NCBI RefSeq assembly: GCF_000633595.2
Contig: NZ_JIBU02000031.1
Coordinates: 44,900-108,899, forward strand
From: Clostridium drakei
Lineage (GTDB): Bacteria > Bacillota > Clostridia > Clostridiales > Clostridiaceae
DNA: 64,000 bases
Direction of reading: 5' to 3'
The translations under genes and the position numbers were made by a program. This document shows, piece after piece, positions 35,030 through 42,837 of this stretch. Under the pieces are notes generated by a model. That model made no database searches, was not told the origin of the DNA, and saw only the letters and a list, made by a program, of their open reading frames with translations. Every line of letters starts with the position of its first letter. Positions within the stretch are counted from its first letter, which is position 1.

Positions 35030-35518
35030 CTAAAATTCTAAAATCATGTCATACCATTTTGCACCACCATGAACTGATTTAGATACTCCTTTATTTTTGT
35101 ATCCAAACTTCATGTAATAATGAATAAGCCTTTCCTTACAAGTTAAAATAACTCCTTTTCGGCCTGATGATCTTGCTGTTTCTATCATATGATTCATTAA
35201 TTTAGCTGCAATTCCCTGATTACGATAATCTGGTATTACATCCAGTCCAAAAATAGTTTGATAGTGTCCATTTGGAACATGAAGTTTAGAATCTTCAAAA
35301 AGCTCATCACATATAACAGTTTCATTTATAATACATCCATTAACAAATCCAATTATTTTATCATTTACTTCTGCCACAAAAAAGCTTTCTGAAAATGTTT
35401 CTATACGCTTCTTAAAAGACTCTTTTGCAGCTGCTTCTGCTTTTGGAAAACAAACCCTCTCCACTTCTGCTATTTCATTTAAATCATCTATAGATACCTG
35501 TCTAATTTTAATCTCCAT
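35030..35518 (-). CDS. GNAT-family N-acetyltransferase
   Basis: 162 aa from the ATG at 35518 (MEIKIRQVSIDDLNEIAEVE), with AAGGAAG upstream; an in-frame start 15 codons earlier lacks a site. The acetyl-CoA binding motif is the YRNQGIAAKLMNHMIE segment (about residues 105-120), and the end (YYMKFGYKNKGVS) is typical of GNATs. The acceptor substrate is unknown. It lies 190 bp before the large DUF4132 gene. Confidence 0.82.
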   Translation of the reverse strand: MEIKIRQVSIDDLNEIAEVERVCFPKAEAAAKESFKKRIETFSESFFVAEVNDKIIGFVNGCIINETVICDELFEDSKLHVPNGHYQTIFGLDVIPDYRNQGIAAKLMNHMIETARSSGRKGVILTCKERLIHYYMKFGYKNKGVSKSVHGGAKWYDMILEF

Positions 35519-35706
35519 ACTAATCTTCCTTTCCTTGTATATATAACTAATAACAGAATACACATACTTCTAATATGAAATATTATTGTATTATTTAACA
35601 CAATTTTTCCACTTTCTTAAATACATTTTAGCAAACATAAGTTCTCATATCAAGTTCTTTTTTCCTTTTGTTTATTTATCTTGAAAATCATTCCACACCC
35701 AATACT

Positions 35707-38700
35707 TTAACGATCCAATCTCCAGTTGGATGCAACCCCAGTCTTAGCTTCTAAGGCTCTATCTACATCATAAAGTATCTCACTAAAAAATCTTTCTGGT
35801 ACCTTTGATGGTAAAATAGTGTTTTCTTCTGTTACTTCATCATAAACATAACTTCCTCTTTCTACTGTACTAGCTTTGTAAAAAATCAATTCATAAATCG
35901 TAGTTTCTTCATTTTCATAACCAACACCAAGATAATTGAATTCAAGTTCTGCTCCAATACCAACTTTTTCATCTTCTTTATAAAACTGATAATAACATCC
36001 TCCATCTTGTACAGAACCCCTATACCATCCCATTTTAGTAAGCTTGCCAACTAATGAAAGTCCATTAATTTTAGTGCCTGCAAAACGTTCTATATCTTTC
36101 ATTTTCTTTTCTTCTTCAGTTATTTTATAAGTCTTTCTTTGAAGCTGTGGAAAAGGTTGTACTATTTCATAATCTTCAAATTGTTGTTTCCAGTCTTCTA
36201 AAGTTTCTTTATCCATTTCTAAAGCGTGTACAAGTCCTATGTAGACTTCTTCTAACAATTCATATTCTTCTTCATCCTTTGTATTAAAACTGCCATCTTC
36301 CATATATCTAAAAGTATTTTTTAACTTTCCATCTTCATAAACTCCCCATACTAAACCAAGAGAAAAATTATGCATAATGGAATTTCTAACAAATAACTTT
36401 TCCCAAGCTTTTTTACTCCACAATCTATTTGAAGAAAGAGCCATTTCCAATCTTAAAGTTTGAGTTGAAACTACAGTTTTAATTTGTTTTTTCACTACTT
36501 TAAACTCTAATAAAGCTTCTTTAGCTCTTAATTCATCGTCAGTTTTACTTGCCTTTGGTAAGTTCTTCATTGTCTTTCCATTGTTATCTTCAATCTTTAA
36601 CGAAAAGTCCACTCCTAAGGTTACTGTAAAACTTCTACTTCCATATTCAAATACTCTTTCCCCTCTTATATTAAAATCCAAATCAGGTATTATTTTATCT
36701 GCTAAATCTTCTTCTGTTAATTTAAGCATCTTTGCTGCAGAAATAAAGGCTTCTCCAGCTGCTTTTTTAATTTGCTTATGCTTAAACTTTCTTGATATAG
36801 TATCTAAAATCATTAAAGCTTCATCACTGCCATTTAACGCCAAAGCTTTTATAGCCTCACAAGCAATAGCACCTCTAGCACTTTTAGACCAAATATCTAT
36901 TTGATCTTTTAATGCATTTACTACATTGAATCCTCCTACAGCTGAAATTAAGGATAAAATCCACTTCTTTTTCGTGTCTGCACCATCACTAACCCAATTA
37001 CTTAAAATTTCCAATCCCATTGTATCTAAATCCTGTTTGTTACACTTTTTAATTACTCTTTCAGCAGCAAGGTTTTTCTCAACAATATTTTCCAGGGAAT
37101 ATTTGCTTATTAAATAAATTAATACATCCTTTGATATTACTTTTCCATCTTCATACATTACCTCTGGAAATGTGCTTACAGAAATCCACTCTGGAGCATT
37201 ATAAGCAGTTTTTTTCAATCTTTCACTGCAGTAATTACTTATACTTTCTGCATTTTCAAGTATCTTATCATCTAAATAGTCTCTATTTATAATATTTAAT
37301 ATCAATACTTTAATTTTTTCATTTTTCTCTTTCTCTGCAAATTTTTCAAGCTCATCTGTAAAATTTCTCATATCAAAGTTTATTAAAATTCTTGCAGCAG
37401 CCTCCCTTGCTACAGTTTTTCTACTTTTAAAACTGTCTAATACCATTTCTTTGCAACTATCATAAGTGCTAAGAAGGCTTACTACTTTATCTCTAATAAG
37501 TTTTGAATCATCTGATAAACTTTTCACTAAAATTTCAGAATACTTTTCCTTATCTGCATTGAATAAAGCTTCAAGTACAAAATCCTTTGTAGTACTTAAA
37601 TTATCTATATTATCTATAAGTTCTGTATTTCCTTCATTACATAACTTTCTTAAATATTCCTTAGCTTTTGTGTTTGAACTTTTATCAGCAGCAAGGATTA
37701 AATAGCTTTCATTTATACCTATTTCCAAAAGTTTTTCAGCAAAGCTTATATAACTCATAGATTGACTTTGTACTACATGATATATTATTGAAGAAGCTAA
37801 AGCATATTTTTGACTACTTAGCACCAAATATAAAAATCTATGTATAATTTCTTTAGTTTCATCTAAAGAATAAATTAGTTTAAAACAAATACTGTGGTAA
37901 CGCCACATTGATTCACCAATTGCTGCTTTTCCCACTTTGGAAACATAGTTATCTATAACATACTTATTTTCACCATTCATTACATATTGTAAGGTTTTAG
38001 CTCTCTCGATACGTAGTATTTCATCAAAGCCTTTAAAGGTATCTATATATCCATTTAAAATATATTCTACAAATTTCTTAAACTGCTTTAAATCTTCCTC
38101 TTTCTTTGAATTTTTATATATAACAAAAGCAAGCATTAAACTTTCAACATATTGAAAATTGTTCTTTCCTATTTTATTTTTATTAATAAATTCCAAACTT
38201 TCTCTAAAAATTGACGGTATTTCTTTTATTCTCTGATCTATTTCTTTAAGCACCTTGTTATTCTCTTCTCTAACATACAAGTTTATAAGCCTAAGTACAT
38301 ATAATTTTTTATCAATATCAAATTCTCTTACAATATCATAACTTTGATCCTCGTTATCACAGGAAGAAATAAACCTTACTAATTCATCAAAAAGCATTCT
38401 TCTATTAGTACTGTTATTAACTGCATCCCTAATAATTTCTCGTAATACCTTGTTTTCATTACATGCATAGGCTAAAATTTCAATTATAGCTGTTTGTTTA
38501 TCTCTTAAGTATTTATTTATATCATCTGCATTTTCTAAATGATGTTTTATAACTTCTTCTCCATTTTCAGTAAATTTGCAAGAATTTTTAACAGCTAAAG
38601 CTGATAAAATCAACTTTACAAAGCTATCTTCTGTTTCTGAAAAAGCCTTAAAAAGTATTTCTTCATCTTCCTCTATCATTTCTTCAACAATTGGAATTAT

Positions 38701-39090
38701 AAGCTCCATACAGTTTGAAGAAGTTTTTATTATCCACACCAATATTCTTTCTTTGTTATCCATAGGTTTCAAATAATCAACAAATTTAGGAATTGAAAAA
38801 AGTCTAGAGTATACTATCTTAAAAAAGCTTTCTCCTCCTACAGCCCAAAATACCTTTAAAATTCTTTTAAAAACCTCTTTATCCTCTCTAAATCCATCTA
38901 TTAAGTCCCACAATTCTTTTTTTACTTCATAATTTCCTCTAAGGGTATTTTCAATATTATACTTATGAATTTTATTTAAATCCAAAGTATCATTATCATT
39001 TTCAATATAGCTTTTAATTTCATTTATTTCTTCCTTCTCTAAAGTACAGTTACAAAGTTTAACTCTTAATAAATTTAATAACTCTTCCAT
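35707..39090 (-). CDS. large DUF4132 protein with HEAT-like repeat body
   Basis: 1127 aa. Residues about 100-800 are a long array of helical HEAT-like repeats (for example KLIRDKVVSLLSTYDSCKEM and KTVAREAAARILINF). The C-terminal 250 residues carry DUF4132 motifs: TLRLEMALSSNRLWSKKAW, NFSLGLVWGVYEDGKL, and later INGLSLVGKLTKMGWYRG. Cytoplasmic. DUF4132 proteins are linked with WGR/MolR-type regulators and with immunity-type loci; function unknown. It is the first gene of the minus-strand cluster and has a 312-bp gap upstream. Confidence 0.8.
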   Translation of the reverse strand: MEELLNLLRVKLCNCTLEKEEINEIKSYIENDNDTLDLNKIHKYNIENTLRGNYEVKKELWDLIDGFREDKEVFKRILKVFWAVGGESFFKIVYSRLFSIPKFVDYLKPMDNKERILVWIIKTSSNCMELIIPIVEEMIEEDEEILFKAFSETEDSFVKLILSALAVKNSCKFTENGEEVIKHHLENADDINKYLRDKQTAIIEILAYACNENKVLREIIRDAVNNSTNRRMLFDELVRFISSCDNEDQSYDIVREFDIDKKLYVLRLINLYVREENNKVLKEIDQRIKEIPSIFRESLEFINKNKIGKNNFQYVESLMLAFVIYKNSKKEEDLKQFKKFVEYILNGYIDTFKGFDEILRIERAKTLQYVMNGENKYVIDNYVSKVGKAAIGESMWRYHSICFKLIYSLDETKEIIHRFLYLVLSSQKYALASSIIYHVVQSQSMSYISFAEKLLEIGINESYLILAADKSSNTKAKEYLRKLCNEGNTELIDNIDNLSTTKDFVLEALFNADKEKYSEILVKSLSDDSKLIRDKVVSLLSTYDSCKEMVLDSFKSRKTVAREAAARILINFDMRNFTDELEKFAEKEKNEKIKVLILNIINRDYLDDKILENAESISNYCSERLKKTAYNAPEWISVSTFPEVMYEDGKVISKDVLIYLISKYSLENIVEKNLAAERVIKKCNKQDLDTMGLEILSNWVSDGADTKKKWILSLISAVGGFNVVNALKDQIDIWSKSARGAIACEAIKALALNGSDEALMILDTISRKFKHKQIKKAAGEAFISAAKMLKLTEEDLADKIIPDLDFNIRGERVFEYGSRSFTVTLGVDFSLKIEDNNGKTMKNLPKASKTDDELRAKEALLEFKVVKKQIKTVVSTQTLRLEMALSSNRLWSKKAWEKLFVRNSIMHNFSLGLVWGVYEDGKLKNTFRYMEDGSFNTKDEEEYELLEEVYIGLVHALEMDKETLEDWKQQFEDYEIVQPFPQLQRKTYKITEEEKKMKDIERFAGTKINGLSLVGKLTKMGWYRGSVQDGGCYYQFYKEDEKVGIGAELEFNYLGVGYENEETTIYELIFYKASTVERGSYVYDEVTEENTILPSKVPERFFSEILYDVDRALEAKTGVASNWRLDR

Positions 39091-39356
39091 TTCTTTTAAC
39101 TCCTTATATTTGAACTTAAAATTTAATCTGTTATACCTTTTAACAATGCAAAATGATTTTACCTTAACTTATTATATTATTTTTAAAAATTTAATCTATA
39201 TTTGAGTACAATTAAATTAATATATTAAATTATACCATATTATTCATAACATGTCCTTATTGGAAGATAATATTAAATGTGAATTTTTCTTATACTGACA
39301 AATTTTTTAACTACTTGTTAAATTCAAACAAAAATGTATCTAACAAAAAATAAATT

Positions 39357-39380
39357 AAGGAAGCTATCCCTAGCCTCCTT
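39357..39380 (-). terminator. terminator of the methyltransferase gene
   Basis: On the minus strand AAGGAGGCTA pairs with TAGCTTCCTT around a 4-nt loop (one G-U pair), followed by AATTTATTTTTTG. It lies 22 bp beyond the stop at 39403. The rest of the 39091-39402 gap is AT-rich without a gene. Confidence 0.75.
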
Positions 39381-39402
39381 TTGATAATTTCTTGAAATTA
39401 TT

Positions 39403-40032
39403 CTATTTTTCACCTGTACAGCAAAGCCAATTTTTTTCTTCTATAAAATCTATTTTTATATTTCTATAACCAGCCATTTCTACTATATGTTTAAGTTGCT
39501 CTGGCGTGTATATTTTCATATTCGATGTAGAAACAAATTCATCATTTCTTTCTTTAAATTTTTCACTAGAATACATTTCACATATTATAACAAGCTTTCC
39601 TAATGGTTTTAAAACTCTTTTTACTTCTTTAAGATTTTCAACCAAATCAGGCCAAAAATAAATAGTTTCTACTGCAGATATAACATCAAATTTATTATCT
39701 TCAAAAGGAATTTTTTCTACACTAGCATGAATGATTTCAACTTTCCCATCCTTTATCAACTTTTCATTATAATCCTTTGACCATTTTACACAATCTATTG
39801 AGTAATCTATACCAAAAATTTTACCTTCCTTTGCCATGCCAGCCAATCTATTTACTGTTCTACCTCCACCACAGCCAATATCCAAGATAGTATCCTGAGC
39901 ATTTATATTTATCTTTTGAAGACCCCATCCAGTTAATTCAAAATGTGATTTATTCATATCATCTGCTATAATTTTTCCTAATTCACCATTAGGCTTCTTG
40001 CATTGATTTAATCTTTTTGCAATTTCACTCAT
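39403..40032 (-). CDS. class I SAM-dependent methyltransferase, Fur-box controlled
   Basis: 209 aa from the ATG at 40032, with AAAGGTGG upstream. Motif I is ILDIGCGGGRTVNRLA (about residue 48), followed by FGIDYSIDCVKWSK, FDVISAVETIYFWPD and a final EEKNWLCCTGEK. The family methylates small molecules; the substrate is unknown. A Fur-box palindrome lies 70 bp upstream, so expression probably responds to iron. A Cys pair sits at the C-terminus. Confidence 0.8.
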   Translation of the reverse strand: MSEIAKRLNQCKKPNGELGKIIADDMNKSHFELTGWGLQKININAQDTILDIGCGGGRTVNRLAGMAKEGKIFGIDYSIDCVKWSKDYNEKLIKDGKVEIIHASVEKIPFEDNKFDVISAVETIYFWPDLVENLKEVKRVLKPLGKLVIICEMYSSEKFKERNDEFVSTSNMKIYTPEQLKHIVEMAGYRNIKIDFIEEKNWLCCTGEK

Positions 40033-40103
40033 AATATTCCACCTTTCTATAATAAACACATGTTTATTATATACTTTTCTTAATATTACAGCAATCCCAT
40101 ATT

Positions 40104-40122
40104 GGTAATGATATTCATTATC
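40104..40122 (-). promoter_or_regulatory. Fur box upstream of the methyltransferase gene
   Basis: GGTAATGATATTCATTATC matches 17 of 19 bases of the Fur-box consensus GATAATGATAATCATTATC. A minus-strand TATAAT lies at 40131-40136, so the box overlaps the expected transcription start. Confidence 0.7.
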
Positions 40123-40151
40123 AATATGAGATTATAATTTAACCTTTTATT

Positions 40152-40183
40152 AAAATGTTATAGCAAATCTTAAATAACATTTT
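40152..40183 (-). terminator. terminator of the metal ATPase gene
   Basis: AAAATGTTAT and ATAACATTTT form a perfect 10-bp stem with a 12-nt loop, just past the stop at 40190 on the minus strand, followed by AATAAAAGG. The tail is T-poor but position is apt. Confidence 0.55.
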
Positions 40184-40189
40184 TCTTAT

Positions 40190-42271
40190 TTAGCTTTTTA
40201 AACAAGGTCTCATGCTAACTGCACTTATGGCCATAGTTGAAAGATTGTGCAGTAATGCTGAAGTAGTTGGTTTAATATACTCACCCAATCCAAGCAAGAG
40301 CAAAGATGTATTAAATAGCAATATAAAACTATAATTATTATTTATCTTTTTTAATAATTTTTTACTTAAAACACGCATAGTTATAATCTTTTCCAAATCT
40401 GATGATATCAATGTTACATCTGCAACTTCCTTAGCCACATCTGAAGCATCCTTCATCGCTATTGAAACATCAGCTGCTGCAAGAGCTGGAGAATCATTTA
40501 TACCATCGCCAACCATAATAACTTTATGTCCTTTTTCTCTTAACTCTTCTATTATCTTTGCTTTATCTTCTGGAAGCACTTGCGAATAATAATTATCTAT
40601 TTCTAAACTTTCTGCTACTATTCTTGCAGTTTTTTCTCCATCACCAGTTATCATCATTACTTGATCAATGCCTAAATTCTTTAGTTCTTCTATAACCCTC
40701 TTTGCATCTTCTCTTACAGGATCATTTATGCAAATAAAACCAGCTGCTTGTCCTCCTACTGCTAAATATATGATAGAATATCCATTACCTTCCATATCTA
40801 TAATAATTTTCTGTTCATCTGATAAAATTACTCCTTCATCTTCAAATACAAAATGATAACTTCCAACCAAAGCCTTTTCATCATTTATGCATGAAGCAAT
40901 TCCATGAGCGACAACATATTGTACTTCGGCATGCTCTTCCTTATGATTCAAATTTTCTTCTGCTGCCTTTTTTACAACTGCTTTTGCAACGCTGTGAGGA
41001 AAATGCTCTTCCAAACATGCTGCTGTTTTTAAAACATAGTTTCTTTCAAAACCTTTGAAAGGAATCACCTTAGCTACAGTAGGGCTCGCAACTGTTAAAG
41101 TTCCTGTTTTATCAAATATAATTGTGTCTGCTTGCCCTATTATTTCTAAATATTTTCCACCTTTAACAATCACTTTATGAGTTGATGCTTCCCTCATAGC
41201 TGAAATTACTGATATAGGTGTAGATAATTTTATTGCACAAGAATAGTCAACCAACAGTATAGCTAAGGTTTTTGTTATATTCCTTGTAATTGCATATGTA
41301 GCTAATGCTCCAAGAAAAGTAAATGGTACTATGTTATCAGCTAACTTTTCTGCTTCACTTTGAATACTAGCTTTAAGATTTTCAGATTTATCAACCATTT
41401 CAATAATCTTGCTTATTCTACTCTCAGAACTTAGTTTTTTCACTTCAATTATTACTGAACCTTCTTCTACAACAGTTCCCGCATAAACTGTATCCTCTGC
41501 CTTCTTTTCAATTGCTAAAGGTTCTCCTGTCATTGATGCTTCATTAACCATTGCAATACCATTATAAACCCATCCATCTACTGGAATCATGTGTCCAGTA
41601 TTAATCCTTATTTTATCTCCTATTTGAATATTAGAAATAGGAACTAATACTTCCTCATCATCCTTAGCTAACCATACACTATCAACATTTACTGCCAAGC
41701 TTTTTGTAAGAACATTTTTAGTTTTCTTTCTGGTATATTCCTCTAACAAGTCCGATACACTGAGCAAGAACATTATTGATCCAGCTGTTGAGTATTCTTT
41801 CTGTATCATTGCAGCCCCAATGGATGCAGCATCTAAAACATCAACATTTATTTTCATATTAAACAAACTTTTAAATCCTTTTTTTACGAATCTAATTGAT
41901 CTGTAAAATAACAAAAATTTACCTATACTCATTGGTATAAAGAACTTTATAAAAAACCTTTTGCCTACCATATTTAATAACTTGCTTCTAAAAGTAATAT
42001 CAATTTCCTTTGAATTATCTATATTTTTATCACTAATAGATGGTAAATCGTTTAAATTTAACTTAGAAACTAATTCTAGAACTCTCATTTTGGAGCTTTC
42101 TTTGTAGTAAATTAAAATACTTCCTGTTATATGACATGAATTGACTTCTTCAACATATCCATTTCTACTTAATGCATAATCAATTTTATAACTTTCTTCC
42201 AAAGAAAATGCAAATCGACCACATCTTACCCTTATTCTTCCTGGCATATCATGAATTATCTTATACTTCAT
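40190..42271 (-). CDS. P1B-type metal-transporting ATPase with SCA motif (CtpC/MntE-like)
   Basis: 693 aa. An N-terminal HMA-like domain (residues about 1-65) lacks the CxxC pair. The core has the phosphorylation site FDKTGTLT (about residue 387), MTGE in the actuator domain, PHS in the nucleotide domain and GDGINDSPAL. In the sixth membrane helix the usual CPC is replaced by DYSCAIKLSTP; lack of the Pro is unusual and matches the pattern I recall for Mn/Fe-type exporters. It lies downstream of the DUF6110 gene under a Fur box, so an iron- or manganese-related role is most likely. Confidence 0.8.
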   Translation of the reverse strand: MKYKIIHDMPGRIRVRCGRFAFSLEESYKIDYALSRNGYVEEVNSCHITGSILIYYKESSKMRVLELVSKLNLNDLPSISDKNIDNSKEIDITFRSKLLNMVGKRFFIKFFIPMSIGKFLLFYRSIRFVKKGFKSLFNMKINVDVLDAASIGAAMIQKEYSTAGSIMFLLSVSDLLEEYTRKKTKNVLTKSLAVNVDSVWLAKDDEEVLVPISNIQIGDKIRINTGHMIPVDGWVYNGIAMVNEASMTGEPLAIEKKAEDTVYAGTVVEEGSVIIEVKKLSSESRISKIIEMVDKSENLKASIQSEAEKLADNIVPFTFLGALATYAITRNITKTLAILLVDYSCAIKLSTPISVISAMREASTHKVIVKGGKYLEIIGQADTIIFDKTGTLTVASPTVAKVIPFKGFERNYVLKTAACLEEHFPHSVAKAVVKKAAEENLNHKEEHAEVQYVVAHGIASCINDEKALVGSYHFVFEDEGVILSDEQKIIIDMEGNGYSIIYLAVGGQAAGFICINDPVREDAKRVIEELKNLGIDQVMMITGDGEKTARIVAESLEIDNYYSQVLPEDKAKIIEELREKGHKVIMVGDGINDSPALAAADVSIAMKDASDVAKEVADVTLISSDLEKIITMRVLSKKLLKKINNNYSFILLFNTSLLLLGLGEYIKPTTSALLHNLSTMAISAVSMRPCLKS

Positions 42272-42421
42272 CTGTTAATCACACCTTTTTATAAATGGCT
42301 AATCTTACAATTAAAATTGCTTTGTTAAAATCACACTATATAAAAAATAAATTTATTAATTTTTAAAATTAGCCATGTTTCATAATTTAGGTTTCATAAT
42401 TTAAGTTTAATACATAACTAT

Positions 42422-42679
42422 TTATTTTTCACTATCGCAGCAGCAGCTTTTTTCTTCTTCTAAAGCTTGTTTACTTGCTTCATGGCACATATCTTCTGCA
42501 TCTTCTCTTATTGTTTCATATAAATTTTGAGCATCATTTCTAATTTTCATGCCGCCAGCTAATGTCTTAACATAAAAATTTTTAGCTGTTTTACTTTTTA
42601 AAAGACTTAATCCTAAAGTTCCAACTAAAACTCCTCCTGCAAATATTAATGATCTTTCTTTTCCAAAAATGTTTTTCAT
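42422..42679 (-). CDS. DUF6110-type small membrane-associated protein
   Basis: 85 aa. A hydrophobic helix (LIFAGGVLVGTLGLSLL, residues about 11-27) precedes a soluble helical part and a Cys-rich C-terminus (SCCCDSE). Related small proteins occur next to HMA-domain proteins and metal ATPases, and it directly precedes the P1B ATPase gene here. The Cys cluster might bind the metal carried by the pump. A Fur box and promoter lie directly upstream. Confidence 0.7.
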   Translation of the reverse strand: MKNIFGKERSLIFAGGVLVGTLGLSLLKSKTAKNFYVKTLAGGMKIRNDAQNLYETIREDAEDMCHEASKQALEEEKSCCCDSEK

Positions 42680-42702
42680 ATCTATCTCTTCCTTTCGTAT
42701 TT

Positions 42703-42750
42703 GATAATGATTTTCATTATCATAATATCATTATAATGTTATTTCGTCAA
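42703..42750 (-). promoter_or_regulatory. Fur box with sigma-A-like promoter of the DUF6110-ATPase operon
   Basis: On the minus strand TTGACG (42745-42750), a 17-bp spacer and TATTAT (42722-42727) are followed at once by the palindrome GATAATGA-TTT-TCATTATC (42703-42721). A repressor bound there would cover the transcription start. Confidence 0.75.
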
Positions 42751-42837
42751 TATTTTTTATCATATTTAGTATACTTTCTACAAATTAACTAAAATAGTAC
42801 TTATTTATCCTATCGATACCATCATTAATATGCTACT

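Noticed and set aside
21933..39090. Prophage or integrative element
   Set aside because: No integrase, capsid, terminase, relaxase, tRNA or direct-repeat ends were seen; the gene content is immunity-type instead.
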